A DNA stretch of 64,000 nt from Eutreptiella sp. 'Long Island Sound 2002' (Eukaryota; Euglenozoa; Euglenophyceae; Eutreptiales; Eutreptiaceae). Numbering within the stretch: the first letter of the stretch is position 1; every line of letters starts with the position of its first letter. Under the pieces are notes generated by a model. It saw only the letters and a list, made by a program, of their open reading frames with translations, searched no databases and was not told the origin of the DNA. Position numbers and translations under genes: made by a program. The DNA lies in the NCBI GenBank assembly GCA_964036045.1, contig OZ038389.1, positions 38,201,998 to 38,265,997 on the forward strand, read 5' to 3'. Of the stretch, positions 1 to 11,885 are shown one piece after another.

Positions 1-3000
1 ACCCCGCGTTGAGGTCGGCGGAGTGACACCGGACGTCGGGGTGGCTGGGGGTCAGTTGGTCCACGCTCAGCGCCCTGGTGTCGCGGGGGCTGATCGCCGG
101 GTGGTCGTGCAGCCGGTTTTCTGCTCCGGTGATCGTGCTTGCCCAGGACCGAAGTGCCGTCACATGTTCCTTGAGCCATGCCGGGCCTCCGCGCTGGTGC
201 ACCACCAGGTGTCCCGTGTCCTCCGGCTGGTCCTCCACCGCGTGCACTGCCATGTGTGGGTCGTGCGGCACCCCCGTAACTACCAGCAGGGCGGTGCCAC
301 GGGGGAGCCCACGGGGTTTGGGCTGGCCCGCCCCCACCTGCACTATTACCCACTCGGCCCGCAGCTGCGCTTGCCCCGTCGCTTGGGTGCATTGGTCGTC
401 CGTGGTCACCAACCACAACGGCGTCAGCGCGTGGGGCCGGGGGCGCAGGGGCTCGGGCCATGCCACGTCCGCGTTAGGCTCTTGGTGCTCGCTTTCCGCG
501 AGTACGTCGCGGAGGATGTACATGAGGGCTGCCGGCGGGTGGTACGCCGCCCCCCGCGTGGGGGGGGATAGGCCGCCCCGGCGGCGGTAGCCCCCGACGT
601 GGAGGTGCAGGCCGTCCGGGGTCACCCGTGGGCCGGTTGGGGCGTCCTGCTTAGCCCTCCTGGGGTGGACGAGTCTCAGGCGGGGGTCCCGCGTGCTGGT
701 GATGTGGAAGAGGTGGGCCAAGGCGTCGCGCCACCCGGGGTGGTTGGTGGGCTCCTGCTCACGGCGGCAATAGTGGAGGTCTTCATCGGCGCATTGGTTG
801 AGGCATTCCCGCACCGCCGTCGGCCACGGGTCGTCGTTGTCGGGGAAGGGGTGGCGTGGCCCGTGGTGCCCATGCCACGGCGTTGTGTGCGGCACCGTCA
901 GGCGGCACGTGTCGCGGTGCCGCAGCTTGGCGGTGCGCAGCGTGACGATGTTGCCCGGCGGGGACTGTAGTTGGACATGGGCCGCCCTGGGGCACGCGAT
1001 GGGGTTGTACAGCCCCACTCCCAGGGCGGCCAGGGCCCGGGGTATGCTGTGGACCCAGTCGCCCCCCGCTAGAGTTGCGAACTCCGGGACGGGGTAGTGC
1101 ACCTCGTGACATATTCCGTGCGCGCCAGCTATTTCCCAGAACATCTTGGCGACCTCGGCGCGCACGGAGGTTGAGCGGTGGTGGACGAGTGTACCCACGA
1201 GGGCCACCGCTGCCTGCTGGCACCGCGTTGGCACCCGTGTGAGCCCCAGGGTCCGGTCATCCTGCAGGCTGTCCCGCGAGGCGTCGAAGGCGTACCGCGC
1301 CCTGTCCTTCGCGACCTGGACCGTGATGTGGTCCAGGTGGCGTGCAGTGTCGGAGTCGTCGGCGGTGAAAGGGGCGACGTACTGCGTCACCCCCCCCGAG
1401 GTTCGCCAGGATGACGTCCTGCACCACTTTCGGTGGTGCGAGGGACTTAAGGCACCAGTGGTGCACGGCCGCCAGGTGTAGCCGGTGCTTGCGCTGCAGG
1501 GAGAACTCCCCGTCCGGCGGCAGCTGGAGTCCCAGGTAGGGGACGGAGTCCTTCGCTGGTACCCAGTGCCACGGGTTTTCCAGGTGGGGACAGAGGCGCA
1601 GCTGCAGGCCCGGGACCGCCTCCGTGGTGGCCATGGCGCACTTGCGGGGGTTGAGCTCCATGCCCATCATCCCTGGGGACGCGGCCACCGCCTCCACGCC
1701 CTCGACGAAGTGCTGCAGCGTGTGGGCCGACACCAGCAGGTCGTCGATGTAGGCCTGGATGAGGCCGTGCTCGGCCCCTCCCGGCGGGCGCAGGCGGTGC
1801 CCCTGCGCCCTGAGCAGGGGCTCCAGGAGGAGCACGTACAACAGGGGGCTCTCGGGGTTGCCCTGTGGGACGCCGCGCAGCATGTAGACGGGCTGTGTTA
1901 GCCCGTGTGCGGTGACGATGCGCAGCCTGGCGCACGTGTGGAGGAAGAGCAGGAGGTCCATGACGTCCGGCGGCACGGAGAGGTGGCGCAGGATGAGGTG
2001 GAGGGCGCCGTGCGGGGCGGTGTCAAAGGCCTTGCGGGCGTCGAAGGAGAAGACGTAGTTGGGCCTTCCCCGCTGGAGCTGCCGCTGCGCCATGAACAGT
2101 GGGGGGCCTGTGTTGGAGCCAGGGAGGGCCCCTTGCTGCCAGTCGCTGACCACCCCGTGCCGTGTGAGCACTTCCGTGATGCGCTGGGTGAGGGGGCCCG
2201 TGAGCAGCTTCATGTCCAGCTGGCCCAGGGCTATAGGCCTGTAGTCGTCCAGTCTGGCAGAGCCCGGTACCTTGGGGCTGAGCCAGATGTGCGTGTCCCT
2301 CCAGTGCATCGGCGGCAGGGCGCCGCGGAGGATGGCCCGGTAGGAGTGGACCAGGAGCCACTGGACGGGTACGGGGGGGGCCTTGATGAAACGGGCCTCC
2401 ACGTGGTTGGGACCTGGGGCCTTGCCATCGGCCTTGTCCACGGCGGACTTCAGGTCCTGCATGGAGTACTGCTGAACCTGTGTCCAGGCCCCTTCAGGGA
2501 CAAGGGGGATATGGCGGCAGAGGACTGCCTGGAAGCCTGGGAGGTCCACAGGGCGTTTGTCATACAGTTCTCGCCAGAAGGCAGGAACTGCGAACATCAC
2601 GTTGTGGACCTCCGTGAGGAGCGTTTGGGTGTTGGGGACCCGCACGTTCCAGAGGCCTGACGGGCCCGGGGCCTCTACCTCTATGGCTCCCCGCAGGGCT
2701 TTCCATCGCTGGGCGATGTCGGGGGCGTGGCGGCGCCAGAAGTCCTTGATGGCGCGCTTGCGGTCTGCCGCCAGGAGTGCGCGGAGCTGGCGAATGTCCT
2801 CCTCGAGGGCGGCTGCTTGCCTCTCCAGCTCCTCCTGTAGCTGGCCCTGTGTGGTCGGGCGGAACCCGGGCGACACACCCTGCAGCTCCTCCGTGAGCCG
2901 GAGCGCCGCCTCGGACCGGATGCCATGCCGTGCCGCGTCCGCCTGGTACGCTGCCGGCGCGCGCGCTGCCAGGGTGTCATAGCGGAGCACCGCCGCCTGG

Positions 3001-4151
3001 AGCCGCTTTCCGCTCTCCGGGAGGTCCCCCTCCGCCGGGTCCGTCCCCGCCTGGGACGGCTGCCGGTGTCCCACCACACGCGCCAGGGCGTCATGCGTCG
3101 CGTGGAGGTGTTCGAACACCTTGTCCACCGCGGCCGCGGGCATGGACCCGTAGTCGTGCTGCTCTGCAGGACCCAGCCAGGGCGCCAGGGAGGGTTCATC
3201 CTGCGCGGCAGTGACCGCCGCCCACAGGCAGTGTTGGACGGGCGCGGCCTCGGCGTCGTACGGGCCGAGGCGGCCCTCTGTGTGGCTGTAGGGGGTGGGC
3301 ATCGCCGCGCGCCCCGCTGCGCTGAGGAGGCCCGGCAGGGCCCGGCGGACCGGGGGGTGGTCCGAGCTGACCACCTGGGGGTGTTCCATGCCGCGAGCCC
3401 AGACGCTCTCCCGCAGGGACCACGGCAGGAGGGGCTCATTGACCAGGAAGGTGTACACCCTGTGCCGGGACGGGTGGAGCGTGGGGGTCATGTCCTCCTC
3501 GCCGCCTGCCGCGGCCCTCCGGAAACCGCAGGCCTCCCAGCACGCTCGGAAGTGCTCCGTGGCCGGGCTGGTGGTGGCATCCATGTAGATGTTGGTGTCG
3601 CCGGCGATGACCACCGGGTTCCTCCCACCGAGGCTGCGGGCCGTGGCATACATTTGTATGTCGGCCCAGAACGCCGCCCGTCCCGCCCACGGGGAGCAGC
3701 CTGCTTGCGGCCCGTGGACGTTGATGAGGGTGAGGCCTTTCCCGTCCGTGCGGATCTCCAGGGCCGCGGCCTTCCCGGGGACGATTTCCGTGAAGCTGAG
3801 CACCTCGTGCTCCGCCACGTACTTCCTGCTGACCGCGGTGAGGAGGCCCCCCCCTCTCGAGGTGGAGGTGGCTCCCGTCTCCGCCAGCCGGCTGCTGAAG
3901 AAGGCGGTGTACCCCTTGTCCCGGAGCGCCGCGGCCACGTGCATCTCCTGCGCCCGGGTGGCGATCCCTGTTTCCTGGAGCATGATGGCATAGCCCCCCT
4001 CCTGGGGTAGCATGCCGGTGATGAGGTGCTCCTTGTCGGTACAGGCCGCCGGCCCCTGGCGCCGCCGGAGAGTGTCCCGGAGGGACCGGTCTGGCGGCAC
4101 GAGGCCGTTGCGCAGGTTCCACGAGAGGAGCCACAGGGCGTCGCCCGCCAT
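1..4151 (-). CDS. LINE-alpha ORF2: endonuclease-reverse transcriptase (partial, one frameshift)
   Basis: The ATG at 4151 lies about ten bases after the ORF1 stop. The N-terminal ~280 residues form an endonuclease/exonuclease/phosphatase fold: WNLRN, MLQETG, GDTN and a terminal SDHPPV are the expected metal-binding and catalytic positions. The RT follows, with LDDYRPIALGQLD, FDARKAFDT, GVPQGNPESPLLY and the catalytic YIDDLL (LINEs more often have YADD or FADD). The frame breaks in a run of eight C (G on the coding strand) at 1391-1398; with seven, the reading continues open to base 1 (I checked 541-1400 codon by codon and saw no stop). The remaining ~450 residues match no domain I know. Enzymatically this protein would nick target DNA and prime cDNA synthesis from it. 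The frameshift could be real or a homopolymer sequencing error. Confidence 0.85.
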
Positions 4152-4163
4152 GTCCTCCTGGAG

Positions 4164-7100
4164 TCAGGTATCCCGCATCGGCATCGCCGCTGGGTTCGCC
4201 GGCGCCGCCAGGGCACCCGGGTGCGCCGCATCCGCTGAGCCCAATCCCAGCTGGGCCCACAGGGGGGCCCGGGGGGCCGGGGGAGCCAGGGGGGCCAGGG
4301 GGGGCAGCCCCGCGGGGATGGACATGGACCCTGGTTGGGCCGCACCGCCGGTTCCCGGGGCCGCCCTGGGTGCCTCTTCATCGCCGTCTGCGTGGTCCGC
4401 TGCCTGGGGCGGGGGGCGCTGGGCGTACGGGGCATGCCATGGGGACCTCCGTGCTCTCCCTTGCAGGATGTTGGAGGCCGCTTCCTTGTCGTCCGCCGGG
4501 GCTGCAGCGTGCACGGCGTGCCACGCCAGGTGTTTCAGCATTGCCCCGCTTGTCGAGTACTTGTCTGCACACAGGGGGCATTTCTTCGGCTCCGTGGCCC
4601 CTCGCGCCGGGCGGAGCCGCACCGACTTCGGGATGGCGCCCTCCGCCGCTGGTTCGAAGGGCAGGTTGGCCAGTGGCACAGTGTGTGGCGCCAGTGTGCG
4701 GCCCGGGGCCGCCACATCGAGGGCTCGTGTCGCGGGCGCGGGCCCGAGACCCCAGATGGCATCGCGCTGCGCGTCTGCTTGCAACCACGTTTGCCAGTGC
4801 GTGGAGCCGATTTGGGGGTCGGGTTTGCCCCTCCATCGCAGGTCGTGGAAGGCTTGTAGCCAGTGGTACACTGTGGTCGGGACCGCCAGCTGGAGCTCTA
4901 GGTCGGCGGGGTGCGCCGCTGCCGGCCACACCCCCGGCCTCGCCGCCCGGGCGTTGTCCTTTAGCCTGACCTGGAGCAGGAGGGCGTGGTGCTCGCCCTC
5001 TCGTAGCGCCTTGACGATCATGCGGGTGCAGTCTGTTACGCGGACCACGGCTTCGGGTCCCGGCAGGCGCCCGGGGTCGCAGACGACGATGTGCGCGTCC
5101 CCCGGGCTGAACATGCAGACCACCCACTGCGGGTTCTGCTGTCCCCGTTGGGACACCGCCAGGGTAGCCGCCGGGCGGGCGTGCGTGATTGGCCCCGCGT
5201 GGAGATCCGGGACGTCCGTGGCCCTGATGGCGTCTCCCTGCCATGCGGCCCGTAGATGCTCCTCCTGGTCGGGGCTCCACACCAGTGCGGGGGGGCTGAC
5301 CCACCCTGGTTCCTGCCTCTTGTTGGGGGCGCTGACGGTGTGTAGCAGGACTGCCAGCGGCCAGGGGTCCGCCGACATATAGTAGGCCCCGGTGGGCCCC
5401 TGCTGCCAGTCGACGTGGGGCAGGGGCGGGAATGCCCCTTGCCTGGCGGTGCTGTGCCAGACAGTCCAGCGGCCTGCGGCCAGGACGTGTGACCGGTACC
5501 CTCCGGCGTGGCCGTGTAGGATGGCCTGGTAGCCTGCCGTCTGCAGCACCAGTGCCTCCCCCTGCTGAGGCCCGGGTGGAGGTGTGCCATCGCCCGCATC
5601 CCAGACGCGGGTGCGCCCGCGGAGTGTGGCATGCCACGGGTCTGGTGCATCGCGCTGTCGCCCTCGTATGCTTCCCGCAATCTGCGCCGGGCCGTGGTGG
5701 TGGACGAAGCTCTCCCCGCCGTCCGCTAGCAACGCCGCCGCGACGACGTATAGCTGCTCCGCCGTGAGGGGTGCCGTCGGCGCGTGCGTTGCGGCCGGCC
5801 GGCGGGGCTGCGTGTCGCGGCAGGGGACGTGGGGCAGCAGTTGCGCCGGCCACGCCGCCAGGGGACCCATGGTGACGGCCGCTGGTCTGTACTGCCAGAG
5901 CCCCGTGGTATCTCGGGCAAGGTGCCTGCAGGCTGCCATCCAGGCCACCGCTCCGCAGTTCGTGACGTCCGATTCGGCACCACCCGCGCCGTCGCGTCCT
6001 CTTTTGTTGTACCGTGGTGGCGGTGTCGAGCGGGGGGCCCTGCTGTAGCGCCTCCAGGCCCTGCCCCGGCAAGAGGGCGGGCGGGACTGGCTGCGGGAAG
6101 TCCTGCGCGCCCCGGCGCTCCGGGTGCGTGTGGTACGGGTTTTGCCGGCGGTGTTCCGGGGCTGCCCGTGGTAGGAAGAGGAGTTGGTGTAGGTACCAGT
6201 GGCCTTCCGCGGTTGACCGGTTGCAGAGCGTTAGCCACTGTTCCACCGCGCCTCCTGGGTGCGCGGCCTCGACGCGGCGCTGCAACCCCAGCCGGCCTAG
6301 GCGGTTGGACGTGCCCGCGGGTGGGATGTGGGTCTGCGGGTAAAGCACCTGTAGCGGCTCCAGCGCCAGGTCCAGCACCTCGTCGTTGAGCTGCTCTGTG
6401 AGAGCCGACGCCCTGTGCAGGGCGTGGCGGACCCCGGTTGTCGGGGCCGTGAGCTGTTCGAGCACCGGCCCTGGCGTGTACCCTGCACCCGTGTTTGTTA
6501 GTCACTCCCTGGTGTGGCTCAGTATGGCCTTCCACACGTCCCTCGTAAAGGCGTGTTGGGGGGCCAAAGAGGGGACCATCCGCAGGAGGCGGTGGCACGC
6601 CGGCGGCGATCGCATGGGCTGTGGGGCAGCTGCTGTGATCCACCTGCACGCCGTGCCGGGCACGATCGCCCCCCATTCCACGGTCCCCATGCCCTCGGCG
6701 TGGAGCAGCGCCCGGCCCTGGACCAGGGGGAAATAGGGGCTCGAGCGCCCTTTTCCTTCCTTCCACCGTACCCAGGCGTCCCCCGCCTGCAGGCTGCAGA
6801 GCAGGGCCACGCCGGGGGGGAGCGGCTGCGGGAAAGCCCCCTTGACGGCTTGGGTGGCGTGGGCCAGGGTGCCCATGGGCAAATACCACAACGGGAGGAT
6901 CCATGGGCCCGGCAGCGGTTGCACCTCCCCTGCGTCCTATCGCCACTCGGAGTCTGGCAGGGTGGCTGGGACCGTGCCCGTCTGCAGGAAGTGGCGCCCC
7001 TTCTTGTCGGGGTGCCGTTGGAGGGTTGCCGCGAGGCTGAGCCCCTCTGCCGCGGGTGCCACTGGGAGGGCGCCCCGGGCGATTTCCTCCGCGGTCCCTG

Positions 7101-7779
7101 TGGGGGCGTCCTCCGGTGCCAGGTGCCACATGACGGCGAGCACCGCCCACGTGGAGAAGGGCCACGCCCGTGGGGGGGTGTACACCTGGATGGTCCACTG
7201 TGGGCACGCCCGCCGCACACGGGATGCGTGGAGCACCCCTCGGACCATGTCCGCCGCCAGGACCAGCACCATTCCTGAGGGTTCCACAATGATCCCCTCT
7301 GCGGGTCCGCCGTGGCGGCCCCGGGTGTGCAAGGCCACTGCCGCCTGCCCCGCGTGGGTGACTCGGTCGACGGCCTCCGGGATGTTCACGCTGCCGCACG
7401 CGGTCTCATCCAGGATCCAGCCCTGCGCCACCCTGTAGCGTAGGGCGGCGCATGCGGCCGCGGGTTTCACCTCGGGCAGCGCTTCGTCATCGGGGCCGGG
7501 CTGGGGGTGCTGTTTGGGGCACCAGCCTTCGCCGGTGCAGTGGCCTCGTTTCCACGCGGGGCAGAGTGTGGGCACGCTGCCCGCCGGCGGCGCAGGTTCC
7601 GCGGGCGCGCCTCCCGCGGGGGGCTCCGGTACTGCCTCCAGGTCGGAGTCCGTGCCCGCGTCCCCTTGTGGGGGGTCTCCTTCGCCGTCTCTGAGTCCCA
7701 GCGCCCTGATGACCTCGTGTGCTTCGTCCAGCGTCAGAGATCTGGGGCGTGTTTTGCGTGGGGCCGCGGGTTCCGCCAT
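4164..7779 (-). pseudogene. LINE-alpha ORF1: zinc-finger nucleic-acid-binding protein (2 stops, 1 frameshift)
   Basis: The ATG at 7779 opens about 1,200 codons leading to ORF2. Residues 73-91 form a CCCH finger (C-x7-C-x5-C-x3-H, within CPAWKRGHCTGEGWCPKQH), typical of RNA binding. In-frame TAG at 6937-6939 and TGA at 6502-6504 interrupt it, and the frame changes near a G-run at about 6031-6036. The downstream part (5948-4164) holds a canonical C2H2 finger (C-x2-C-x12-H-x3-H, starting CPLCADKY) and a Pro/Ala-rich tail. A segment with NCGAVAWMAA resembles the nucleophile region of some cysteine peptidases, but I cannot identify a family. By position it should package LINE RNA. It is probably dead as it stands, unless the stops are read through. 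Confidence 0.7.
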
Positions 7780-7864
7780 TGTTGTGTCGCTGTGCCTAAG
7801 AGCAGGGGCCGGGGTGCGGATGTCCCGTGGCTGGTGCGATGGTGCGTTGGTGCGTTGCTCGTTG

Positions 7865-9785
7865 TAGGGGTGGCGGAAGGACGTCCCCGGGGAGGGTGCT
7901 TTCCATCATTGCGAGGGGCGTCTGGTGTTAGGCGCTGTCCCTCCCCCGCCCGCCCGTCCTCTGGAAAAGGTAGCCGGGGTTCCGCGACCCTTGTGTCCCG
8001 GATGCGGTCGGCGCGGGTGTGGGGACCCACACCGGCCCCACAGCGTGCGCCCTTGCGGGCCGGCGTTGCACGCTGTGGGGGTGGCGGAAGGGTGTCCCCG
8101 GGGGGGGCGCCTTCCACCATTGTGTGAGGGGCGTCTGGAGTCAGGCGCTGTCCCTCCCCCGACTGCCCGCCTTTTGGGCGGGCTGTTGGGGTCCGCCACC
8201 AACGTGCTGTGGGCGCGGGTGTGTGGGTGCGGGGGCCCAACACTAGCCCTCTGGCCTGCATGCCCTGTGGGGGCTGTGTGCTGCGGGGGTGGTGGGGGGC
8301 TGTCCCCGGGGGTGGTGGCCTGCCACTGTTGCGAGGGGCGCCTGGTGTCAGGCGCTGTCCGTCCCCCGGCCGCCCGTCCTGTGGAGCGGGCAGCCAGGGT
8401 TCCGCGACCCGTGTGTCCCAGGTGCGGTCGGTGCCGGCGTGGGGACCCAGCACCGGTCCCACAGCGTGCGCCCTTGCGGGCTGGCGTTGCTCGCTGTGGG
8501 GACGGCGGAAGGGCGTCCCCGGGGGGTGCCTTCCATCACTGTGAGGGGCGTCTGAGGCCAGGCGCTGTCCCTCCCCCGACTGCCCGCCCACTGGGGCGGG
8601 CTGTTGGGGTCCGCAAACCACGTGCTGTGGGCGCGGGTGTGTGGGTGTGGGAGCCCAACACTGTCCCCTTGGCCTGCATGCCCTGTGCGGGCTGCATGCC
8701 GCGGGGGTGGCGCGGGGCCGTCCCCGGGGGGGGTGGCCTGCCACCGCTGAGAGGGGCGCCTGGTGTCAGGCGCTGTCCCTCCCCCGGCTGCCCGTCCTCT
8801 GGAGCGGGCAGCCAGGGTTCCGTGACCCGTGTGTCTCGGGTGCGGTCGGTGCGGGCGTGGGGACCCAGCACCGGCCCCACAGCGTGCGCCCTTGCGGGCC
8901 GGCGTTGCTCGCTGTGGGGGTGGCGGAAGGGCGTCCCCGGGAGGGGTGCTTTCCACCATTGTGAGGGGCGTCTGAGGTCAGGCGCTGTCCCTCCCCCGAC
9001 TGCCCGCCCATTAGGCGGGCTGTTGGGGTCCGCCACCCACGTGCTGTGGGCGCGGGTGTGTGGGTGTGGGGGCCCAACACCGTCCCCTTGGCTTGCACGC
9101 CCTGTGGGGGCTGCGTGCCGCGGGGGTGGTGGGGGCCGTCCCCGGGGGGGGTGGCCTGCCACCGTTGTGAGAAGCGCCTGGTGTCAGGCGCTGTCCATCC
9201 CCCGGCCGCCCGTCCTCTGGAGCGGGCAGCCAGGGTTCCGCAACCCGTGTGTCCCGGCTGCGGTCGGTGCGGGCGCGGGAACCCAGCACCGGCCCCACAG
9301 CGTGCGCTCTTGCGGGCCGGCATTGCTCGATGTGGGGGTGGCGCGAGGTCGTCCCCGGGGGGGGGTGCCGTCCACCGTTGTGAGGGGCGTCTAAAATCAG
9401 GCGCTGTCCCTCCCCCGACTGCCCGCCCACTGAGCGGGCTGTTGGGTTCCGCCACCCACGTGCTGTGGGCACCGGTGTGTGGGTGTGGGGGCCCAACACT
9501 GTCCCCTTGGCCTGCATGCCCTGTGGGGGCTGCGTGCCGCGGGGGTGGTGGGGGGCCGTCCCCGGGGGGGGTGGCCTGTCACCGTTGTGAGGGGCGCCTG
9601 GTGTCAGGCGCTGTCCCTCTCCCGGCCGTCCTCTGGAGCGGGCAGCCAGGGTTCCGCGACCCGTGTGTCCCGGGTGCGGTCGATGCGGGCATGGGGACCC
9701 AGCACCGGCCCCACAGTGTGCGCCCTTGCGGGCCGGCGTTGCTCGCTGTGGGGGTGGCGGAAGGGCGTCCCCGGGGGGGATGCCT
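7865..9785 (-). repeat. LINE-alpha 5' UTR tandem monomers (alternating A/B, ~420-bp dimer)
   Basis: Two related ~210-bp GC-rich units alternate: A units (with GTCCTCTGGAGCGG or a variant near 7955, 8367, 8796, 9209, 9620) and B units (with CTGCCCGCC near 8161, 8579, 8999, 9419). That is about five A and four B units. They sit directly upstream of ORF1, where repeated promoter monomers occur in some LINEs such as mouse L1. A-type units recur in the insertion at 18385-20500, tying that insertion to the same LINE family. Long open frames here are a by-product of GC content and a unit length that is not a multiple of three. Confidence 0.85.
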
Positions 9786-10904
9786 TCCAAGAGAGCATGC
9801 ATGCACTTGGAGAGAGAGAGGCGTAAGCTCAACCAATGCCTATCCTTGAGTCCAATCATAAGACGGCAAAACCACGCCATGTCTTAATTGGATAACTCCC
9901 AAGCGACGGGCATTTGAAAAAGGTGAAAGAGCCCAGGAGTCACAAAGAACCAAAGACAACGGTCACATCGCATTAAATGCTCAATTTACCTCTTGAGGAG
10001 TATGATGAATTGGGAGAGAGCGGGAGGGTGAGGCAAAGCAACAAATCCACCTTGGGGAGAGGAGACACTACATGTTCACCTTGACCATGGAATCGTGGGC
10101 ACCACCAAGTTTGAGTCACACCATGAATGAAGCATGCATGAATGACAAATGCAATGTCACCTCTTAGAATGAATGCATGAGACCTCAAAAGTAAAAATAT
10201 GGTGTGGCACCCCAATGGAATCCATTTGCAAAGCAACAACCAATGTATCCCAGGACCAGCGGTGCGCCTACCTCAGCCACTTCCACTTCAACTCCTCTTC
10301 CACTAGGACTCCTCCAGCTTCCAGCGACTCGTGATCCCCCATACACCTACGCGTGACACTGCCAAAGCAGATGCGCTCATTAACGTGCACCATTCTCCTC
10401 TCAAGTGCAAGCACCCAAGGGCGACAGCCGGTGTGCGCGGAGGCACCACACCAGGGCTTAGCCAGACTTGAACTCGGGCCTCCTATCCACCACTGGAGTC
10501 GCCCTAGCTTCCGATCGGTATCCATTTCGGTAACAGGATAGATCTAACACTATTAGCACCAACTGGAAGGGTATTCGATTGGCTGGCCTGCATTACGGCG
10601 CGACCAAAGACGGCGCGCGCGCAGACACAGCAGCAGCCAATCGACGAATCGGAAATCCAAATAATGTTAGAACAAATGCTGGCCAACCGCAGAATTGAAA
10701 AAATTCAATGCAACATCAAGGATGCAAAGACAGAACTGAAATCTGGCATCGGAATTAATTCTGGGATGGAAATCTGGGATTGGAATCAAATGCTGAGATC
10801 ACATAATAATTTACACCTGCAATGTACACAAGAAGCAACATGCGTGTGCAAAGGAGAAATGGGCAACGAACATGGATTCTTGACATGGCTATGCCCTAGG
10901 TTTT
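9786..10904. other. Unassigned AT-richer sequence with a tRNA-like B-box motif
   Basis: I find no gene here. Base composition changes sharply at about 9786, marking the edge of LINE-alpha. On the minus strand, about 10438-10508, GAGTTCAAGTCTGG preceded by CCAGTGGTGG looks like a decayed tRNA-type box B and box A pair. The stretch 10560-10900 has no recognisable coding or repeat signal. Confidence 0.4.
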
Positions 10905-11175
10905 ACACCCCTATACTCAATTGTTTCTACCACTTATTGTGGTTCTACCTTTCAACTGTTTCTGAATTCAGTTGCTTGGCCAAGTCATATTCTGTGTCTG
11001 GCCTAACTCCTTTGCCCCATATTCCTAAGCAACACCATTTCATGCAAAAGAGTGCACATGAAGTGCCTGAGACTAATTGGGAGGCAAGAGTCAAGCCAGC
11101 TTTCATATAAAAATCATTTGTTTTATCCATTTGTGATTGAATCTTTGTATTTAAAATGCTTTGTCTATCTGCAGC
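10905..11175 (+). mobile_element. Relic family-A LTR, left part (split by element A)
   Basis: The sequence is the reverse complement of the 3' half of the family-A LTR at 11176-11885 (shared GAATTCAGTTGCTTGGCCAA and ATTTGTGATTGAATCTT). It ends in ...TATCTGCAGC, and the same LTR resumes after element A at 28302 with GCAGCC. The relic at 56640-57351 carries the uninterrupted version (TATCTGCAGCCC). This is therefore an older plus-strand LTR that element A entered. Its own 5' part is missing. Confidence 0.8.
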
Positions 11176-11885
11176 AGAAAGATGTCCTTGATTTATGCCC
11201 TAGATATTTTGATGAAATCCTGCAGGTTTTGGAGTTGAAAACCCAAACCAAAGCAGCAAGTAGAGCAAGAACAGGATGTGGATCGAATCAATGATTGGTT
11301 TCGGAATCCAGTGTAACACAGAAAGGCTGCAGATAGACAAAGCAGGTTTATACACGAAGATTCAATCACAAATGGATAATACAAAAAATTTTATATGAAA
11401 CTTGGTCTGACTCTTGCCTCAGAGATAGCATTCGGCACTTCATGTGCACTCTTTTGGGTGCAATGGTGCTGGTTAGGAATGTGGGGCATAGATGTCAGGA
11501 CCACACAGAAAATGACTTGGCCAAGCAACTGAATTCAGAAACAGTTACAAAGTAGGACCACAATAAGTGGTAGAAACATTTGAGTATAGGGGTCTTGGGG
11601 TGGGAGACCACTAGGCTTAACCTCCAAGGCCTAAAGCATGAAATGCCTATTTTATTTCGGTATATCCTCCATGAAGGAAGGTACCTCCGCTCAGTTGAGT
11701 GGTAGGGGTGAACTTCATGGGGGGCTAGGGTCACAACCCTAGTTACTTTGAGAAAGTGTACTTTAGGCATCCAGAAAAGAGATAAAAACACTTAGGTTTG
11801 TCTTAGCATCAACAAAAGGGTTTTAAGGGGGGCTTGGCCTGGATCAAGCCCTCCAAGAAAGACATGGCAGTGACTTTTTCTTACT
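11176..11885 (-). repeat. Chromovirus A 3' LTR
   Basis: This is a direct repeat of 27593-28301. In element orientation it starts AGTAAGAAAAAG and ends CTTTCT, so the termini are AG...CT rather than TG...CA. A run ending CCAGGGGGG on the minus strand (11886-11894) abuts it as the polypurine tract, which fixes the boundary together with the TSD. Confidence 0.9.

Larger units (their letters stand above)
1..9785 (-). mobile_element. LINE-alpha, non-LTR retrotransposon, 3' end outside window
   Basis: The minus strand reads in order: a GC-rich tandem array (9785 to 7865), a short leader, ORF1 (7779 to 4164) and, about a dozen bases later, ORF2 with an apurinic-type endonuclease and a reverse transcriptase (4151 to the window edge). 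That order is the standard LINE layout with a repetitive 5' UTR. The element is much more GC-rich than the AT-richer flank that starts at about 9786. The copy is damaged: ORF1 has two in-frame stops and a frameshift, and ORF2 has one frameshift. The 3' end and target-site duplication lie outside the window. Confidence 0.85.

Noticed and set aside
7734-9880. Many 100-490-codon frames on both strands of the first monomer array
   Set aside because: They repeat the same Pro/Gly/Arg-rich peptide per monomer in every frame because the unit is not a multiple of three. There is no independent protein evidence.
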